Origin: Desmospora activa DSM 45169
GTDB lineage: Bacteria; Bacillota; Bacilli; Thermoactinomycetales; DSM-45169
NCBI RefSeq assembly: GCF_003046315.1
Contig: NZ_PZZP01000001.1
Span: forward strand, 2,418,001 to 2,482,000
Direction: 5' to 3'
Length of the DNA: 64,000 nucleotides
Positions within the stretch are counted from its first letter, which is position 1; each line of letters starts with the position of its first letter. Of this stretch, positions 25,921-37,037 are shown in pieces. A program made the position numbers and the translations under genes. The notes below the pieces were generated by a model. That model saw only the letters and a list, made by a program, of their open reading frames with translations, had not been told where the DNA came from and did no database searches.

Positions 25921-26727
25921 CTACTCTCCATGCCGTGGTGCGGTTGGGTCACAACCGGGGGCGTGAACATGAGAGACTTGCGATAATTTTATGAGGTAGT
26001 AGCACTCCTCCCGCGCCATATGATCTGCCATCAGAGGGGCAAGCACCCCTAAAGCCTGATTGGTGAGGCGCAGCTCCTCGATTTCTCCCAGGAATCGTTG
26101 AAACACTGCAATCTCCAGCTCCACTTGGCTGTTAAAGCGATCCAAAGCAGGAAAGTTACTAAGATTGGTGCGCATATACCCTGCTAATTCCACTGCTTTC
26201 AAGTAAAATTGCTCAAAATGGGTAGTAAAGCGGTGGCTTTTTTTCTTCAGCCCTTTTTCGACTGCATCCAGATTGCCCTCGATTGCTCCCGCATGCCCTG
26301 CTGCATCCAGCAACCATACCAGATGGTGATGAAGCGGGTTTTGTAGAGGCGGCGCCTCTCCGCGATTCAGATGGTATAAGAGGCGGATATACTCCTCTAC
26401 TTCATTTACCATATGGTTGACAAAGGTGGGGGACAACTGCAATTGTATCGATTCGGTCAAATGTCGCCGAATCAGATGCAGCTTAAACGTTCGCATTTGA
26501 AGGGAAGCTTGATATGCCTCTTGCGCCAACTGCATCCAACCATCTGTGGATAAAGAACGATGGGCTTGCTGTAACAAATGATCAAAGGTATGGATAAAAG
26601 CGATCGCTTTTTGCACCTCTTCTGTTTCAAGCGGTGACAGTGAATCTCGTATAAACCGCCCATGATCCCCCAACACTTGCAGCCAAAACCGATGTTCAAA
26701 GGCAGACACACGCTCGTAATCACCCAC
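25921..26727 (-). CDS. DUF2935 family protein
   Basis: About 268 residues, all-helical, made of two similar four-helix halves (FEHRFWLQVLGDHGRFI in the first; LNHAEGNLD-type and FERFYLKAVELAGYMR-like positions in the second). His and Glu residues are spaced as in hemerythrin- or ferritin-like folds. Function unknown; members occur in spore formers. GTG at 26727 is used because GGAGGG sits 6 nt upstream; the ATG at 26733 directly abuts that site. Single gene with its own terminator. Confidence 0.75.
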   Translation of the reverse strand: MGDYERVSAFEHRFWLQVLGDHGRFIRDSLSPLETEEVQKAIAFIHTFDHLLQQAHRSLSTDGWMQLAQEAYQASLQMRTFKLHLIRRHLTESIQLQLSPTFVNHMVNEVEEYIRLLYHLNRGEAPPLQNPLHHHLVWLLDAAGHAGAIEGNLDAVEKGLKKKSHRFTTHFEQFYLKAVELAGYMRTNLSNFPALDRFNSQVELEIAVFQRFLGEIEELRLTNQALGVLAPLMADHMAREECYYLIKLSQVSHVHAPGCDPTAPRHGE

Positions 26728-26799
26728 TTCCATCCCTCCGCAATTCCTGTTCCTCCTATTCTATGAGTGTGATGGATTGTTCATGTTTGATGGAGTGGC

Positions 26800-26824
26800 A
26801 AAAAACGCCGGTTAAAACCGGCGT
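26800..26824 (-). terminator. Rho-independent terminator of the esterase gene
   Basis: ACGCCGGTT/AACCGGCGT stem with a 2-nt loop, followed on the minus strand by six T, 45 bp past the stop at 26869. Confidence 0.85.
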
Positions 26825-26868
26825 AGGGGTTGCGAAGCGGGCAACTTTTACGATTGCAGCTCAATTCT

Positions 26869-27846
26869 TTAGCGGCGGGATTGAAAAAACTGCCACATCA
26901 TCCCGCTGGCATCCGGTCCCTGCGGATCGGTATACGATCCCGCTGTGCTTCCACCGGACCAAGCGTGGCCCATCCCATCGACGATCACTTTTTCCATGAC
27001 CACATTTCCCGCCCCGTTTTGATAAAGGTATTTGGTATAGGTGCGACCGTTGGGAACCGCGCCGGGCTGGGTCGTATCCGGCTTGTCGTCGATCCCATTG
27101 CCATCAGCGGCCATATCATTGGTACGGGCCCACTGTGATATCACCTGATCACCGTTAATCGGGCGCACGGTATAATCCGCAGTCCCATGGAAAACGATCA
27201 CTGGTACCACGCGGGCGTAGCTGCCCATGGCGCGGTAAGCGGCTTCCCCTTGCTTCACCGGATCTGGACCTCCGTAGTTCATCGCCATATACGCCCCCGT
27301 TACACTGGTGGCTGCTTGATATTCCAAACCGGCACCCACTCCAATCGAGGTAAACACATCCGGGTAAGTGGCACCTAGAATCACGCTCATTGCACCACCG
27401 GCAGACAGTCCAGCGACATGGACACGGCTGCCGTCAACAGTGTAACTCCCTTTGATATGGTTCACCACACCGACGATGGAAGCCGGTTCTCCGCCGCCTC
27501 TGGCTTGATGGCGGGTTTCAAACCAATTCCAGCACTTGTTGAGGTTGGCTGATGAAGGTTGAGTCGGATAGGCGACAAGAAAGTTTTCCCGCTCTGCCAC
27601 TTGATTCATCTGTGTACCAGCGGCAAACTGATCTGGATCCTGGGTACAGCCGTGAAGCATCACCACCAGCGGCACCGGTGTCCCTGGGGTATAGCCGTTG
27701 GGTACGTACAGTTTATACTGCCGACCGTCCGGTGCCGTCCTTGACTCAAAAGTTGCCGCTTGCGCGGAGTCAAGCGGCGCCATTCCCCACAATAGTGATA
27801 AAAGCAAACCGATTGTAACCGCTCTCAAAATTTTGATTTTGCCCAT
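26869..27846 (-). CDS. Secreted PHB depolymerase-like esterase (LpqC/CE1 type)
   Basis: 325 residues. Signal peptide MGKIKILRAVTIGLLLSLLW with cleavage near AQAA. Mature esterase with oxyanion motif MLHGCTQDP, nucleophile Ser148 in VAGLSAGGAMS, Asp in FHGTADYTVRP and His in GMGHAWSGGS, the typical signature of poly(3-hydroxybutyrate) depolymerase and feruloyl/acetyl-xylan esterase relatives. No separate substrate-binding domain, so soluble oligomers or acyl groups on polysaccharides are as likely as polymer granules. ATG at 27846 follows AAAGGAGAGG. Monocistronic. Confidence 0.85.
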   Translation of the reverse strand: MGKIKILRAVTIGLLLSLLWGMAPLDSAQAATFESRTAPDGRQYKLYVPNGYTPGTPVPLVVMLHGCTQDPDQFAAGTQMNQVAERENFLVAYPTQPSSANLNKCWNWFETRHQARGGGEPASIVGVVNHIKGSYTVDGSRVHVAGLSAGGAMSVILGATYPDVFTSIGVGAGLEYQAATSVTGAYMAMNYGGPDPVKQGEAAYRAMGSYARVVPVIVFHGTADYTVRPINGDQVISQWARTNDMAADGNGIDDKPDTTQPGAVPNGRTYTKYLYQNGAGNVVMEKVIVDGMGHAWSGGSTAGSYTDPQGPDASGMMWQFFQSRR

Positions 27847-28239
27847 CTTTCCCCTCTCCTTTTATACCCTTGCAGTCCCAGTTACACCAACTGCAAGGGT
27901 ATCGGATCCAATCACTCGGCAAATCTTAATCCCCTATGATCCCGCCTGGATAACAATGAACAGGTACTACTCCTATATACCTGCAAACTAGATGCCAATC
28001 GACTTTTCCCTGTTTGCAGATGATTGGATCCAACAGTTTAGACGCCGGATTTCACTTCACCCCTGACGGAACAGGGATGACGGAGAAGATCCGGCGTCCA
28101 AATCTTTAAAGTGATCTCCAATTTTCTGGATTCTACCGCTGATCCGGGCGGCACTCGATACCAGTCGAAACACCCATTCAATCGCTAAGGAGACAAGGCA
28201 TTTCATCACTAATAAATCCATTAGGTTACATCAAGCTTT
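27847..28239. other. Intergenic region rich in inverted repeats
   Basis: No gene. Four inverted repeats occur: ACCCTTGCAGT/ACTGCAAGGGT (27866-27876, 27890-27900); GGATCCAATCA/TGATTGGATCC (27904-27914, 28021-28031), which enclose CTGCAAAC/GTTTGCAG (27981-27988, 28012-28019); and GACGCCGGAT/ATCCGGCGTC (28041-28098). The last may end the GDPD transcript but lacks a T run. The nested layout hints at a decayed mobile element. Confidence 0.35.
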
Positions 28240-29250
28240 TTACTTCTCCTGTTTGAGCAATAATGGTGCAACCCTATCAATCCGATTGGTCCAGATACCA
28301 CCGCGATAATCCGAGGGTAGGCGCTCCAAATCTTGCGGTGTATCAAATCCGCTGGAAAAATCACCACCGTCGCCGACAAGGATGACACGTGTATCGACTC
28401 GATCCATACGGTTCAGGAAGCGATCGGGCCATCCCCACAGCCATGGTGCGATATTTTCGGGAATATGCAACTGTGTTTGCTCACAAGCCTCCGGTACGAT
28501 TCCCGTCCAGCCGATGGCGATATAAGGGAGAAGGCAGCTCTTCATGGAGGCTTTAGACATCACGTGCATATCAGGCAGATGCTCGTTCAAGGCGGCGATC
28601 GGTTGGTCACCGCCGTAAACCGTCAGACGTTTGCGTTCATCGGGGGACAAGGCGGATAAATGCTTCGCCAGCTGCTCCCCTTCCGCGGGATCGTCACTTT
28701 TGATATGGATGAGAAAGGATTGATCCGGAAAAGTCTCTAGCACCTCATCAAGGGAAGGCATCAGTCCAACCCCTTTACCGCGAAAGGGATAGGTTTTTCC
28801 ACCGTCTGCGCTGTAACCGTAACCGATATCCAGCTTCTTCAATTCTGCCAGCGTATGCGTCCGTGTCTCCCCAGTTCCATCGGTGCGACAATCCAACGTC
28901 CAATCGTGAAAAACGGCAAACTGTCCATCTGTCGTCGGATGGACATCAAACTCAACCACATCAGCACCAGCGGCAAAAGCCGCCTCCATCCCTGCAATCG
29001 TATTTTCCAGATAAGGGTGGTCCGGGGGATGGATGCGCGTTGCCGTACAGGTATCGTTTGTCACCCCGTCTAGATCAAAGGTTTGGCCCAATCCGCGATG
29101 AGCCAGCAAAAGCGGCTCGCCGGTCTGCGGCTTGGCGAAAATAGAACTGTTATTCATATAGATAAAGACCAACAAGATGATCATGCACCACAATAACTTA
29201 CTTCTCAAACTTTTGCGTATCAATCGCTTGATGCGTTGTGATTTTTCCAT
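28240..29250 (-). CDS. Glycerophosphodiester phosphodiesterase family protein, membrane-anchored
   Basis: 336 residues. One N-terminal membrane segment (LLWCMIILLVFIYMNN, about residues 20-36) puts the catalytic domain outside. GDPD motifs are LAHRGLG, LENTIAGMEAAF, VVEFDVHPTTDG and VFHDWTLD, giving the His pair and the Glu/Asp metal ligands. It probably hydrolyses glycerophosphodiesters from lipids or teichoic acids. An insert between HRG and ENT (about 25 residues) is larger than in standard GlpQ/UgpQ. ATG follows GGAGGGAGAA. Confidence 0.85.
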   Translation of the reverse strand: MEKSQRIKRLIRKSLRSKLLWCMIILLVFIYMNNSSIFAKPQTGEPLLLAHRGLGQTFDLDGVTNDTCTATRIHPPDHPYLENTIAGMEAAFAAGADVVEFDVHPTTDGQFAVFHDWTLDCRTDGTGETRTHTLAELKKLDIGYGYSADGGKTYPFRGKGVGLMPSLDEVLETFPDQSFLIHIKSDDPAEGEQLAKHLSALSPDERKRLTVYGGDQPIAALNEHLPDMHVMSKASMKSCLLPYIAIGWTGIVPEACEQTQLHIPENIAPWLWGWPDRFLNRMDRVDTRVILVGDGGDFSSGFDTPQDLERLPSDYRGGIWTNRIDRVAPLLLKQEK

Positions 29251-29425
29251 TTCTCCCTCCTGAGTAGCTTTCAGAGATTTTATCCATACGACTGATCGAG
29301 AAGCCCTCTATTTTAGAGTAATAATGATAACATCTCCTAAAAAGGGATAAGTACAAATGTATCTGTCCCCTTTCCAGAGTTCAAATAAAAACCTTTCCTT
29401 TCTCTTTTTCTTGTTGTCAAAATGG

Positions 29426-29454
29426 AAAAACCCCGGTCGGTTTCGACCAGGGTT
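29426..29454 (-). terminator. Rho-independent terminator of the suf operon
   Basis: On the minus strand AACCCTGGTCG and CGACCGGGGTT pair (one G-T) around a 4-nt loop and are followed by TTTTTCC, 17 bp past the sufB stop. Confidence 0.85.
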
Positions 29455-29470
29455 GAGGTTGTACTTTGCT

Positions 29471-30895
29471 TTATCCGATGGAACCTTCCATCTCCATCTT
29501 GATCAGACGGTTCATCTCGACCGCGTATTCCATCGGCAGCTCTTTGGTGAAGGGTTCGATAAAGCCCATCACAATCATCTGTGTCGCTTCCTCTTCCGAG
29601 AGACCACGGCTCATCAGGTAGAAGAGCTGTTCCTCGGACACCTTGGAGACAGTCGCTTCATGCTCCAGGGTAATATCGTCGTTTTTAATTTCGTTGTAGG
29701 GAATCGTATCGGAAGTGGACTGATCGTCCAGAATCAAGGTATCACACTCGATCTTGGCTTTGGAGCCGGTCGCGTTCTTACCGAAGCTGGAGAGGCCGCG
29801 ATAAGTCACCTTGCCGCCTTGTTTGGAGATCGATTTGGATACGATCGTCGACGTACAGTTGGGAGCGAGAGCGGTTACTTTGGCACCGGCGTCTTGATGT
29901 TGCCCTTTACCGGCAACGGCGATGGAAAGAACGTCCGCTTTGGCTCCTTCGCCTTTCATAATGACGGCGGGGTATTTCATCGTCAGCTTGGAACCGATGT
30001 TACCGTCCACCCACTCCATATGAGCGCCTTTTTCCGCTACGGCCCGCTTGGTCACCAAATTGTAGACGTTGGGGGACCAGTTTTGGATAGTGGTATAGCG
30101 GCAACGGGCATGATCTTTGACGATGATTTCCACGACCGCGCTATGCAAGGAGTCGGTACTGTAGATCGGTGCCGTGCACCCTTCCACATAATGGACAAAG
30201 GATTCGTCGTCGCAGATGATCAAGGTGCGCTCAAACTGCCCCATGTTCTCGGAGTTAATGCGGAAGTAGGCTTGTAGCGGCACTTCGCACTTGACTCCCT
30301 TGGGCACATAGATAAAGCTACCGCCGCTCCACACTGCACTGTTCAATGCGGCAAACTTATTATCCGAAGGCGGCACCACAGTCCCGAAATACTCCTTCAC
30401 CAGCTCGGGGTATTCCTTGATGGCGGTATCGGTATCGCAGAAGATGACGCCTTGCTCTTCCAGCTCTTTTTGCATATTGTGGTAAACCACTTCCGACTCA
30501 TACTGAGCGGAAACACCGGCCAAGAATTTCTGCTCCGCTTCCGGAATTCCCAGACGGTCAAAAGTACGCTTAATCTCTTCCGGCACCTCATCCCAAGAAC
30601 GCCCTTGCCGCTCTGACGGTTTGACATAATAGGTGATGTCGTTAAAGTTGAGATCGTCCAGTTTGCCCGGCAGAATCGAGAACCACTTGGAGTTCTGGGA
30701 CGTAGGCATTGGCATTTTATAGAACTGTTCCAGGGATTTGAGGCGGAAATCCAACATCCATTGTGGCTCATCTTTCATCCGCGAAATCTCTTCAACGATT
30801 TCCCGGGTCAAACCCCGTTTGGTTCGAAACACAGAAACATCTTTATCGTGAAAGCCATATTGATAATCCGAGATATCAGGCATCTCTTTGGCCAT
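29471..30895 (-). CDS. sufB: Fe-S cluster scaffold protein SufB
   Basis: 474 residues, full length. It builds new [4Fe-4S] clusters as part of the SufBCD complex. Family-typical segments include [15 protein letters not shown]-like [16 protein letters not shown] near the start, [13 protein letters not shown], and the C-terminal [21 protein letters not shown] with conserved Glu/His near the SufD interface. ATG at 30895 follows GAGGAGGG. Last gene of sufC-D-S-U-B, the order of Bacillus, directly before the operon terminator. Confidence 0.96.
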   Translation of the reverse strand: MAKEMPDISDYQYGFHDKDVSVFRTKRGLTREIVEEISRMKDEPQWMLDFRLKSLEQFYKMPMPTSQNSKWFSILPGKLDDLNFNDITYYVKPSERQGRSWDEVPEEIKRTFDRLGIPEAEQKFLAGVSAQYESEVVYHNMQKELEEQGVIFCDTDTAIKEYPELVKEYFGTVVPPSDNKFAALNSAVWSGGSFIYVPKGVKCEVPLQAYFRINSENMGQFERTLIICDDESFVHYVEGCTAPIYSTDSLHSAVVEIIVKDHARCRYTTIQNWSPNVYNLVTKRAVAEKGAHMEWVDGNIGSKLTMKYPAVIMKGEGAKADVLSIAVAGKGQHQDAGAKVTALAPNCTSTIVSKSISKQGGKVTYRGLSSFGKNATGSKAKIECDTLILDDQSTSDTIPYNEIKNDDITLEHEATVSKVSEEQLFYLMSRGLSEEEATQMIVMGFIEPFTKELPMEYAVEMNRLIKMEMEGSIG

Positions 30896-30910
30896 GTAAA
30901 TCCCTCCTCA

Positions 30911-32567
<1,657 letters not shown>

Positions 32568-33869
32568 CTAATCCAGCTTCCTTTCAATGACGCTGCTGAT
32601 CCGTTCTTTTAGGGAAGCAAAAGGAATCGTGTCCAAAACCGGCCCGACGAAGCCGAAGATGATCAGACGTTCCGCTTCTCGTTTGGAAAGGCCCCGTGAC
32701 ATCAGATAAAACATCTGAATCGGATCGATCCGGCCCACGCTGGCGGCGTGACCCGCTTGTACGTCGTTTTCCTCGATCAGCAGAATCGGATTGGCATCGC
32801 CGCGGGCTTCGCGGTTTAGCATCAACACTTTTTCCGCTTGTACACCGTTGGCTTTTCTCGCACCCTTTTCAATCTTGGTGATCCCGTTCAAAATGGTTTG
32901 GGCCTTATCCTTCATCACACCGCGGGCGGTAATATCACTCTCGGTGTGGGTCCCCCAATGGCGAACGGTGGAAGTAATATTGGCACGCTCTTCATGGGCA
33001 CCAACCGTAATCGACTTGATCTGCGCATTACCGCCGCTTCCTTTCATATGGGTGGTATTGTCGGAGACAGTGCGTCCTTGGTTCAGGTCACCTACAATCC
33101 ACTCCAGTTGAGCGTCCTTGCCAACGACAGTCCGACGGTAAGCGACATCGGTCGTCCCTTTGCCATGGGTGTGAAGGCTGGCCAATGTCAGGTTGGAACC
33201 ATCACCGGCAAACACTTCCACCATGCCGTTGACGACGGCTTTTGTCTCATCATCAGATACAAAGTTGGCAATCACATGGGCTTTGCTGTGGGAATCCGCC
33301 ACCACCAACAGATGGGGGAATGTCCCGATATTTTCGCCCTCCACCCAAAATAATACCTGGAACGGCGTCTCCACTTCCACGTTCTTCGGTATATAGAGGA
33401 AGGCACCACCGCTCCATAGGGCAGCGTGTAATGCCGCCAATTTGTGCTCATCAGGGCGAATGCCGTCGGTCATAAAATGGGATTGAACCAGCTCCGGGTG
33501 CTGGATCAACGCCGTCACCAGATCGGTAAAGATAACTCCTTGGTTTGCCAAGGATTCCGACAAACGGGTGTAAACCGAGCTGGAGTTTTTCTGTACCAAC
33601 AGATTGGTTTCCTCGTCAGAAGAAACAAACTGGCGGATTCCTTCCGGCAACTGATCGGTGGAAGCAACGGCCGTTTCCGTATTAACCGGGTGAATATCGG
33701 TAAAGTTCCAATTGTCGATCCGTGTTTTCTCCAACTTAGGAAGCGGCAGTTGGGAGGCGGCTTCCAAGGCTTGGAGGCGGTTTTCCAACACCCAGGTGGG
33801 TTCGTTCTGGGATTGGGAAAGTTGGGTCACCAGTTGGCGGTCAAAGAGTTGTTCCGTATTTAAGCTCAT
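32568..33869 (-). CDS. sufD: Fe-S cluster assembly protein SufD
   Basis: 433 residues, beta-helix protein related to SufB that forms the SufBC2D complex. Typical segments are LWSGGAFLYIPKNVEVE and, near the C-terminus, GHAASVGRIDPIQMFYLMSRG with the conserved His region. ATG at 33869 follows GGGAGG. It lies 17 bp after sufC and directly abuts sufS. Confidence 0.95.
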   Translation of the reverse strand: MSLNTEQLFDRQLVTQLSQSQNEPTWVLENRLQALEAASQLPLPKLEKTRIDNWNFTDIHPVNTETAVASTDQLPEGIRQFVSSDEETNLLVQKNSSSVYTRLSESLANQGVIFTDLVTALIQHPELVQSHFMTDGIRPDEHKLAALHAALWSGGAFLYIPKNVEVETPFQVLFWVEGENIGTFPHLLVVADSHSKAHVIANFVSDDETKAVVNGMVEVFAGDGSNLTLASLHTHGKGTTDVAYRRTVVGKDAQLEWIVGDLNQGRTVSDNTTHMKGSGGNAQIKSITVGAHEERANITSTVRHWGTHTESDITARGVMKDKAQTILNGITKIEKGARKANGVQAEKVLMLNREARGDANPILLIEENDVQAGHAASVGRIDPIQMFYLMSRGLSKREAERLIIFGFVGPVLDTIPFASLKERISSVIERKLD

Positions 33870-33886
33870 TCGAGTGCCTCCCCGCC

Positions 33887-34675
33887 TTAAGCCTTAGACT
33901 CAACGGTTTCGTCTTCGATTCCCAACTCTTCCTTCACCCAATCGTACCCTTCCGCTTCCAACCGTTCCGCCAGTTCCGGTCCGCCGGATTTGACAATGCG
34001 ACCCTGCATCGTCACATGAACAAAGTCTGGTTTAATGTAGTTCAACAGCCGTTGATAGTGGGTGATGATCAGGAAACCCGTGTTGGGATTGCGCAACGAG
34101 TTGACGCCGTCCGCCACTACTTTGAGGGCGTCAATGTCCAAACCGGAGTCGATTTCATCTAAAATCGCAATGCGCGGTTCCAGCATCAGCAATTGCAAAA
34201 TTTCGTTCCGTTTTTTCTCCCCGCCGGAGAAGCCTTCGTTTAGGTAGCGGTTGGCAAAGGATTCATCCATATTGAGGCTATCCATCTTTTTGTCCATCTC
34301 TTTGATGAACTTCATGATGGAGATTTCGTTGCCTTCGCCGCGTTTGGCGTTGACGGCGCTACGCAGGAAATCGGAGTTGGTCACTCCACTGATCTCGCTG
34401 GGATACTGCATCGCGAGAAACATTCCTTTGCGGGCCCGTTCATCCACTTCCATCTCCAGGACGTCTTCACCGTCCAGTTCCACGTTGCCCCCGGTTACTT
34501 CATAGCGCGGATGTCCCATCAGTGCTTGCGCCAGGGTGGATTTACCTGTTCCGTTGGGACCCATGATCGCATGGATCTCCCCGCCTTTTACCTCGAGGTC
34601 AACCCCTTTGAGAATCTCTTTTTCTTCGATGGCCACATGCAAATCTTTTATTGTGAGTTTGGGTGACGTTGACAT
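33887..34675 (-). CDS. sufC: Fe-S assembly ATPase SufC
   Basis: 262 residues, ABC-type ATPase of the SufBCD complex. Walker A GPNGTGKST at residues 39-47, signature FSGGEKKRNEI, Walker B IAILDEIDSGLDID, and the H-loop in ITHYQRLL. The in-frame extension to 34726 is rejected because ATG at 34675 has GGAGGAATGC upstream and gives the normal N-terminus. First gene of the suf operon. Confidence 0.96.
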   Translation of the reverse strand: MSTSPKLTIKDLHVAIEEKEILKGVDLEVKGGEIHAIMGPNGTGKSTLAQALMGHPRYEVTGGNVELDGEDVLEMEVDERARKGMFLAMQYPSEISGVTNSDFLRSAVNAKRGEGNEISIMKFIKEMDKKMDSLNMDESFANRYLNEGFSGGEKKRNEILQLLMLEPRIAILDEIDSGLDIDALKVVADGVNSLRNPNTGFLIITHYQRLLNYIKPDFVHVTMQGRIVKSGGPELAERLEAEGYDWVKEELGIEDETVESKA

Positions 34676-34964
34676 GGCTGCATTCCTCCAATTTTTCCCA
34701 TTCACCATATATGATACGCAAACCAAATCATAAAACCGTACTGTCGCCTGATTTCGACAGCATCATCGTTTTATTTCTCAGTTTGCGGGTGTTTTGGGTT
34801 GTGATACGATAAAAAGAGTGAAGTGAGCAATAGCTTTTTAAACTCATTCTCATTTGATTCTCATTTTATTCTAACTGAAGGAGCTTTCCGATTCAAGGTT
34901 TGTAAGGTTTCCATATATTCGAACGGATTATCCCGTTGATTATCCCCTTGAAGGAGGCTTTCCC
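34676..34964. promoter_or_regulatory. Divergent promoter region between sufC and the DJ-1/PfpI gene
   Basis: The inverted repeat CTGTCG/CGACAG (34741-34760) lies 66 bp upstream of sufC and could be a regulator site. Toward the plus side, TTCTCATTT repeats twice (about 34845-34870). No consensus promoter was fixed with confidence. Confidence 0.3.
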
Positions 34965-35489
34965 ATGCGGCTACAAGGAAAAAAAGTCGTCTGTTTTGTC
35001 GAACAAGAATTTGAAGATCTGGAACTATGGTATCCGATTATCCGTCTGCAAGAAGAAGGGGCACACATCGATTTGGCCGGGCCGGAGGCAAATCAAGTCT
35101 ATATCGGAAAATACGGCGTGCCCGCCACAAGCGATCTCGCTTTTGCCGACATGAAAGCGGAAAATTATGATGCCGTCCTCGTACCCGGCGGATGGGCGCC
35201 TGATAAAATCCGTCGCTATCGGTCAGTATTAAAATTGGTACAGGAGGCGGACCGTACCAACAAACCGATCGGTCAAATCTGCCATGCCGGATGGGTGCTA
35301 ATCTCCGCCAATATCCTTAAAGGACGCAAGGTGACTTCCACTCCCGGCATCAAGGACGATATGACCAACGCCGGTGCCATCTGGGTGGATGAACCCGTCG
35401 TCATCGACGGAAACCTCATCTCCAGCCGCCGCCCCCCAGACTTGGCCCCCTATGCCAAAGCCTTCTGCGATCGGTTGGCTTCCCAGTGA
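34965..35489 (+). CDS. DJ-1/PfpI family protein (stress protein, possible glyoxalase/deglycase)
   Basis: 174 residues. The nucleophile elbow is IGQICHAGW with Cys106-His107, and the partner acidic residue is in EQEFEDLELWYP near residue 16. Relatives include YraA/YfkM of Bacillus and PfpI of Pyrococcus, reported as proteases, glyoxalases or chaperones for glycated proteins. ATG follows GAAGGAGG. The following zinc-ribbon ORF overlaps its stop by 4 bp. Confidence 0.88.
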   Translation: MRLQGKKVVCFVEQEFEDLELWYPIIRLQEEGAHIDLAGPEANQVYIGKYGVPATSDLAFADMKAENYDAVLVPGGWAPDKIRRYRSVLKLVQEADRTNKPIGQICHAGWVLISANILKGRKVTSTPGIKDDMTNAGAIWVDEPVVIDGNLISSRRPPDLAPYAKAFCDRLASQ

Positions 35490-35674
35490 CGACGGGCGGC
35501 CCAAAGCCGATCCGCTGTATCGAATGCTACAAGCAACGCCCTGGCGGTCGCTGTGACTTCTGTCCGCTTAAAAAGAGCAACCGTCATCGGTATAAACAGG
35601 TGAGAGATGGGTGGTTTATCCTGCGGGAGTCTCCCGCTAAACAGTCGCCGAATTCAACAGAAGGGGAAAGCTAG
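35486..35674 (+). CDS. Small four-Cys zinc-ribbon-like protein
   Basis: 62 residues. CIEC and CDFC, eleven residues apart, form a probable zinc site, followed by a basic stretch (LKKSNRHRYK). GTG start overlaps the stop of the PfpI gene (GTGA), a sign of translational coupling; no strong ribosome site of its own. The zinc motif and the coupling argue that it is real. Function unknown. Confidence 0.55.
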   Translation: MTTGGPKPIRCIECYKQRPGGRCDFCPLKKSNRHRYKQVRDGWFILRESPAKQSPNSTEGES

Positions 35675-35725
35675 CTCCAGGATTTCCACCCCAGAGAAGA
35701 GCGTGTTTCATTACCAGGCTCAAAA

Positions 35726-35759
35726 TCAACCACCCTCACAATGTCGAGAGGGTGGTTGA
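35726..35759 (+). terminator. Strong hairpin after the PfpI unit
   Basis: TCAACCACCCTC/GAGGGTGGTTGA form a perfect 12-bp stem with a 10-nt loop, 51 bp past the zinc-ribbon stop. Only a weak T stretch (GATTCTTA) follows. Confidence 0.55.
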
Positions 35760-35779
35760 GATTCTTACCCATACTTTAA

Positions 35780-35959
35780 TTATTGATTATCAAAATCGGA
35801 CCAAATCCAGTTTTTCCAATGTGTATTTGGTTGACCGACTTTTATAAGTGAAGGGTTATTTTTTTCTATTGCTAAAGCTAATGTCTTTTCATTAGAATAT
35901 ACTCTACTTAATATGTACCCTGGATAGTACAATAAAGCCGGGTGAGAAGTGAGTGATTC
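35780..35959 (-). pseudogene. C-terminal fragment of an unknown protein
   Basis: 59 codons open on the minus strand without a start or ribosome site, including LLYYPGYILSRVYSNEK and HWKNWIWSDFDNQ before the stop. AT-rich and natural in composition, so probably a remnant. It sits downstream of an RHS toxin locus, where orphan immunity or toxin fragments often gather; that link is inference. Confidence 0.35.
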
Positions 35960-35976
35960 CTACCCCGGCTTTTTCT
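35934..35976 (+). terminator. Terminator-like hairpin
   Basis: AAAGCCGGGGT-type arms (35934-35943 and 35962-35972) pair around a 19-nt loop and are followed by TTTTTCTTT on the plus strand. It overlaps the upstream end of the minus-strand gene fragment. Confidence 0.45.
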
Positions 35977-36035
35977 TTACCATTTTTAAGATCTGAAAAA
36001 AGGTTATTGACATATTCTTATTTTCTAATGTTCTG

Positions 36036-37037
36036 CTAAAATAACTTGACTTTATCTAATTTCCTACTCTGCAAATCGATAGACCATAATTGATGTTGAG
36101 GAGGATATTTATCTGGGTCGGACTGAATTATTTCCATAAACAGTAGCTTTTTCTTTTTATGAAAAAAACGAGGATGACTGGTATCTGATTGAAGAGAAGT
36201 GATTTGTACCGTTTCGTTTGTTTCCGGATCAACTAAGAATATCTCAGAATCCGAAAAAATTTCTTTTGCAACTGCAGCGATAGCTATAGAATCATCCATA
36301 GAAGATATATCAACATTTACAATAAATTCTTTTGATAGATTAATCTTGTTGATGTCTTTTGGCTGATTCATCTCGATCGTATACAATTGGTTAGAATAGG
36401 GTTCATCATCATCCTTTTTTATAAATTTGATTTGACTTTCATCTTCCGAAACAATAAGGTTATACAATTCCCCTTTTTGAAAATCAGTTAATTGCTTTTC
36501 CCCTGTTCCATCCGTATTCATTGAAAAGATGTTAAGATTGATTGGTCCATAGAGTCCCGCCAATAAAGGTAGTTCCGCATATTCTGTTGCTTTTATAAAA
36601 TAAATTCTGTTTCCATTCGGAGAAAAAATCGCTTCCTGTATCATTTCATCATCATCAGTCAGTTGCTTGATATTTGATCCGTCATGATCCATTATCATCA
36701 ATGGTGATCGCCTTTGTTCGTCACTACTGGATATAAAGAGAATCTTCTTTCCGTCCGGAGAATAGCGCGGATAAAGATGAGCTTCACCTTTTTTGGGCTT
36801 TGTCAGCTGCTTGATGTTTTTTCCATCCACATCAGCAGTATAAATTGAAGCGATATCATTGATTTTATATGAAAAAAGAAGCGTTGAATCATCAGGTGAA
36901 ATATCTACTATCTCTTGCAATCCATCCGGTAAATATTCTGTTGTATCGTCAGATAATATACTTGAAATAAAACTAGTGCATCCTGTTGCAAATATTGCGG
37001 GTAATAACAATAACAACGAAAGAAACCTTTTTTTCAC
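36036..37037 (-). CDS. TolB-like beta-propeller lipoprotein, possible immunity protein
   Basis: 333 residues. GTG at 37037 follows AAGGGGG and gives a lipoprotein signal ending FATGC with Cys20. The mature part has TolB/WD40-like repeats, for example YPRYSPDGKKILFISS and AIFSPNGNRIYFI, typical of propellers anchored outside the membrane. AT-rich. It lies immediately downstream of the RHS-phospholipase gene on the same strand, the usual place for an immunity gene; a membrane-anchored outer protein would suit a toxin that attacks lipids. The immunity role is speculation. Confidence 0.65.
   Translation of the reverse strand: MKKRFLSLLLLLPAIFATGCTSFISSILSDDTTEYLPDGLQEIVDISPDDSTLLFSYKINDIASIYTADVDGKNIKQLTKPKKGEAHLYPRYSPDGKKILFISSSDEQRRSPLMIMDHDGSNIKQLTDDDEMIQEAIFSPNGNRIYFIKATEYAELPLLAGLYGPINLNIFSMNTDGTGEKQLTDFQKGELYNLIVSEDESQIKFIKKDDDEPYSNQLYTIEMNQPKDINKINLSKEFIVNVDISSMDDSIAIAAVAKEIFSDSEIFLVDPETNETVQITSLQSDTSHPRFFHKKKKLLFMEIIQSDPDKYPPQHQLWSIDLQSRKLDKVKLF

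Noticed and set aside
29357-30277. 306-codon plus-strand ORF over sufB
   Set aside because: It is a shadow of sufB. It has no ribosome site, and sufB itself is unmistakable.
32838-33353. 171-codon plus-strand ORF over sufD
   Set aside because: Antisense shadow of sufD in high-GC-third-position coding DNA; no independent support.
34830-34875. Fur or PerR box before the DJ-1/PfpI gene
   Set aside because: The TTCTCATTT repeats do not form the required inverted 7-1-7 pattern.
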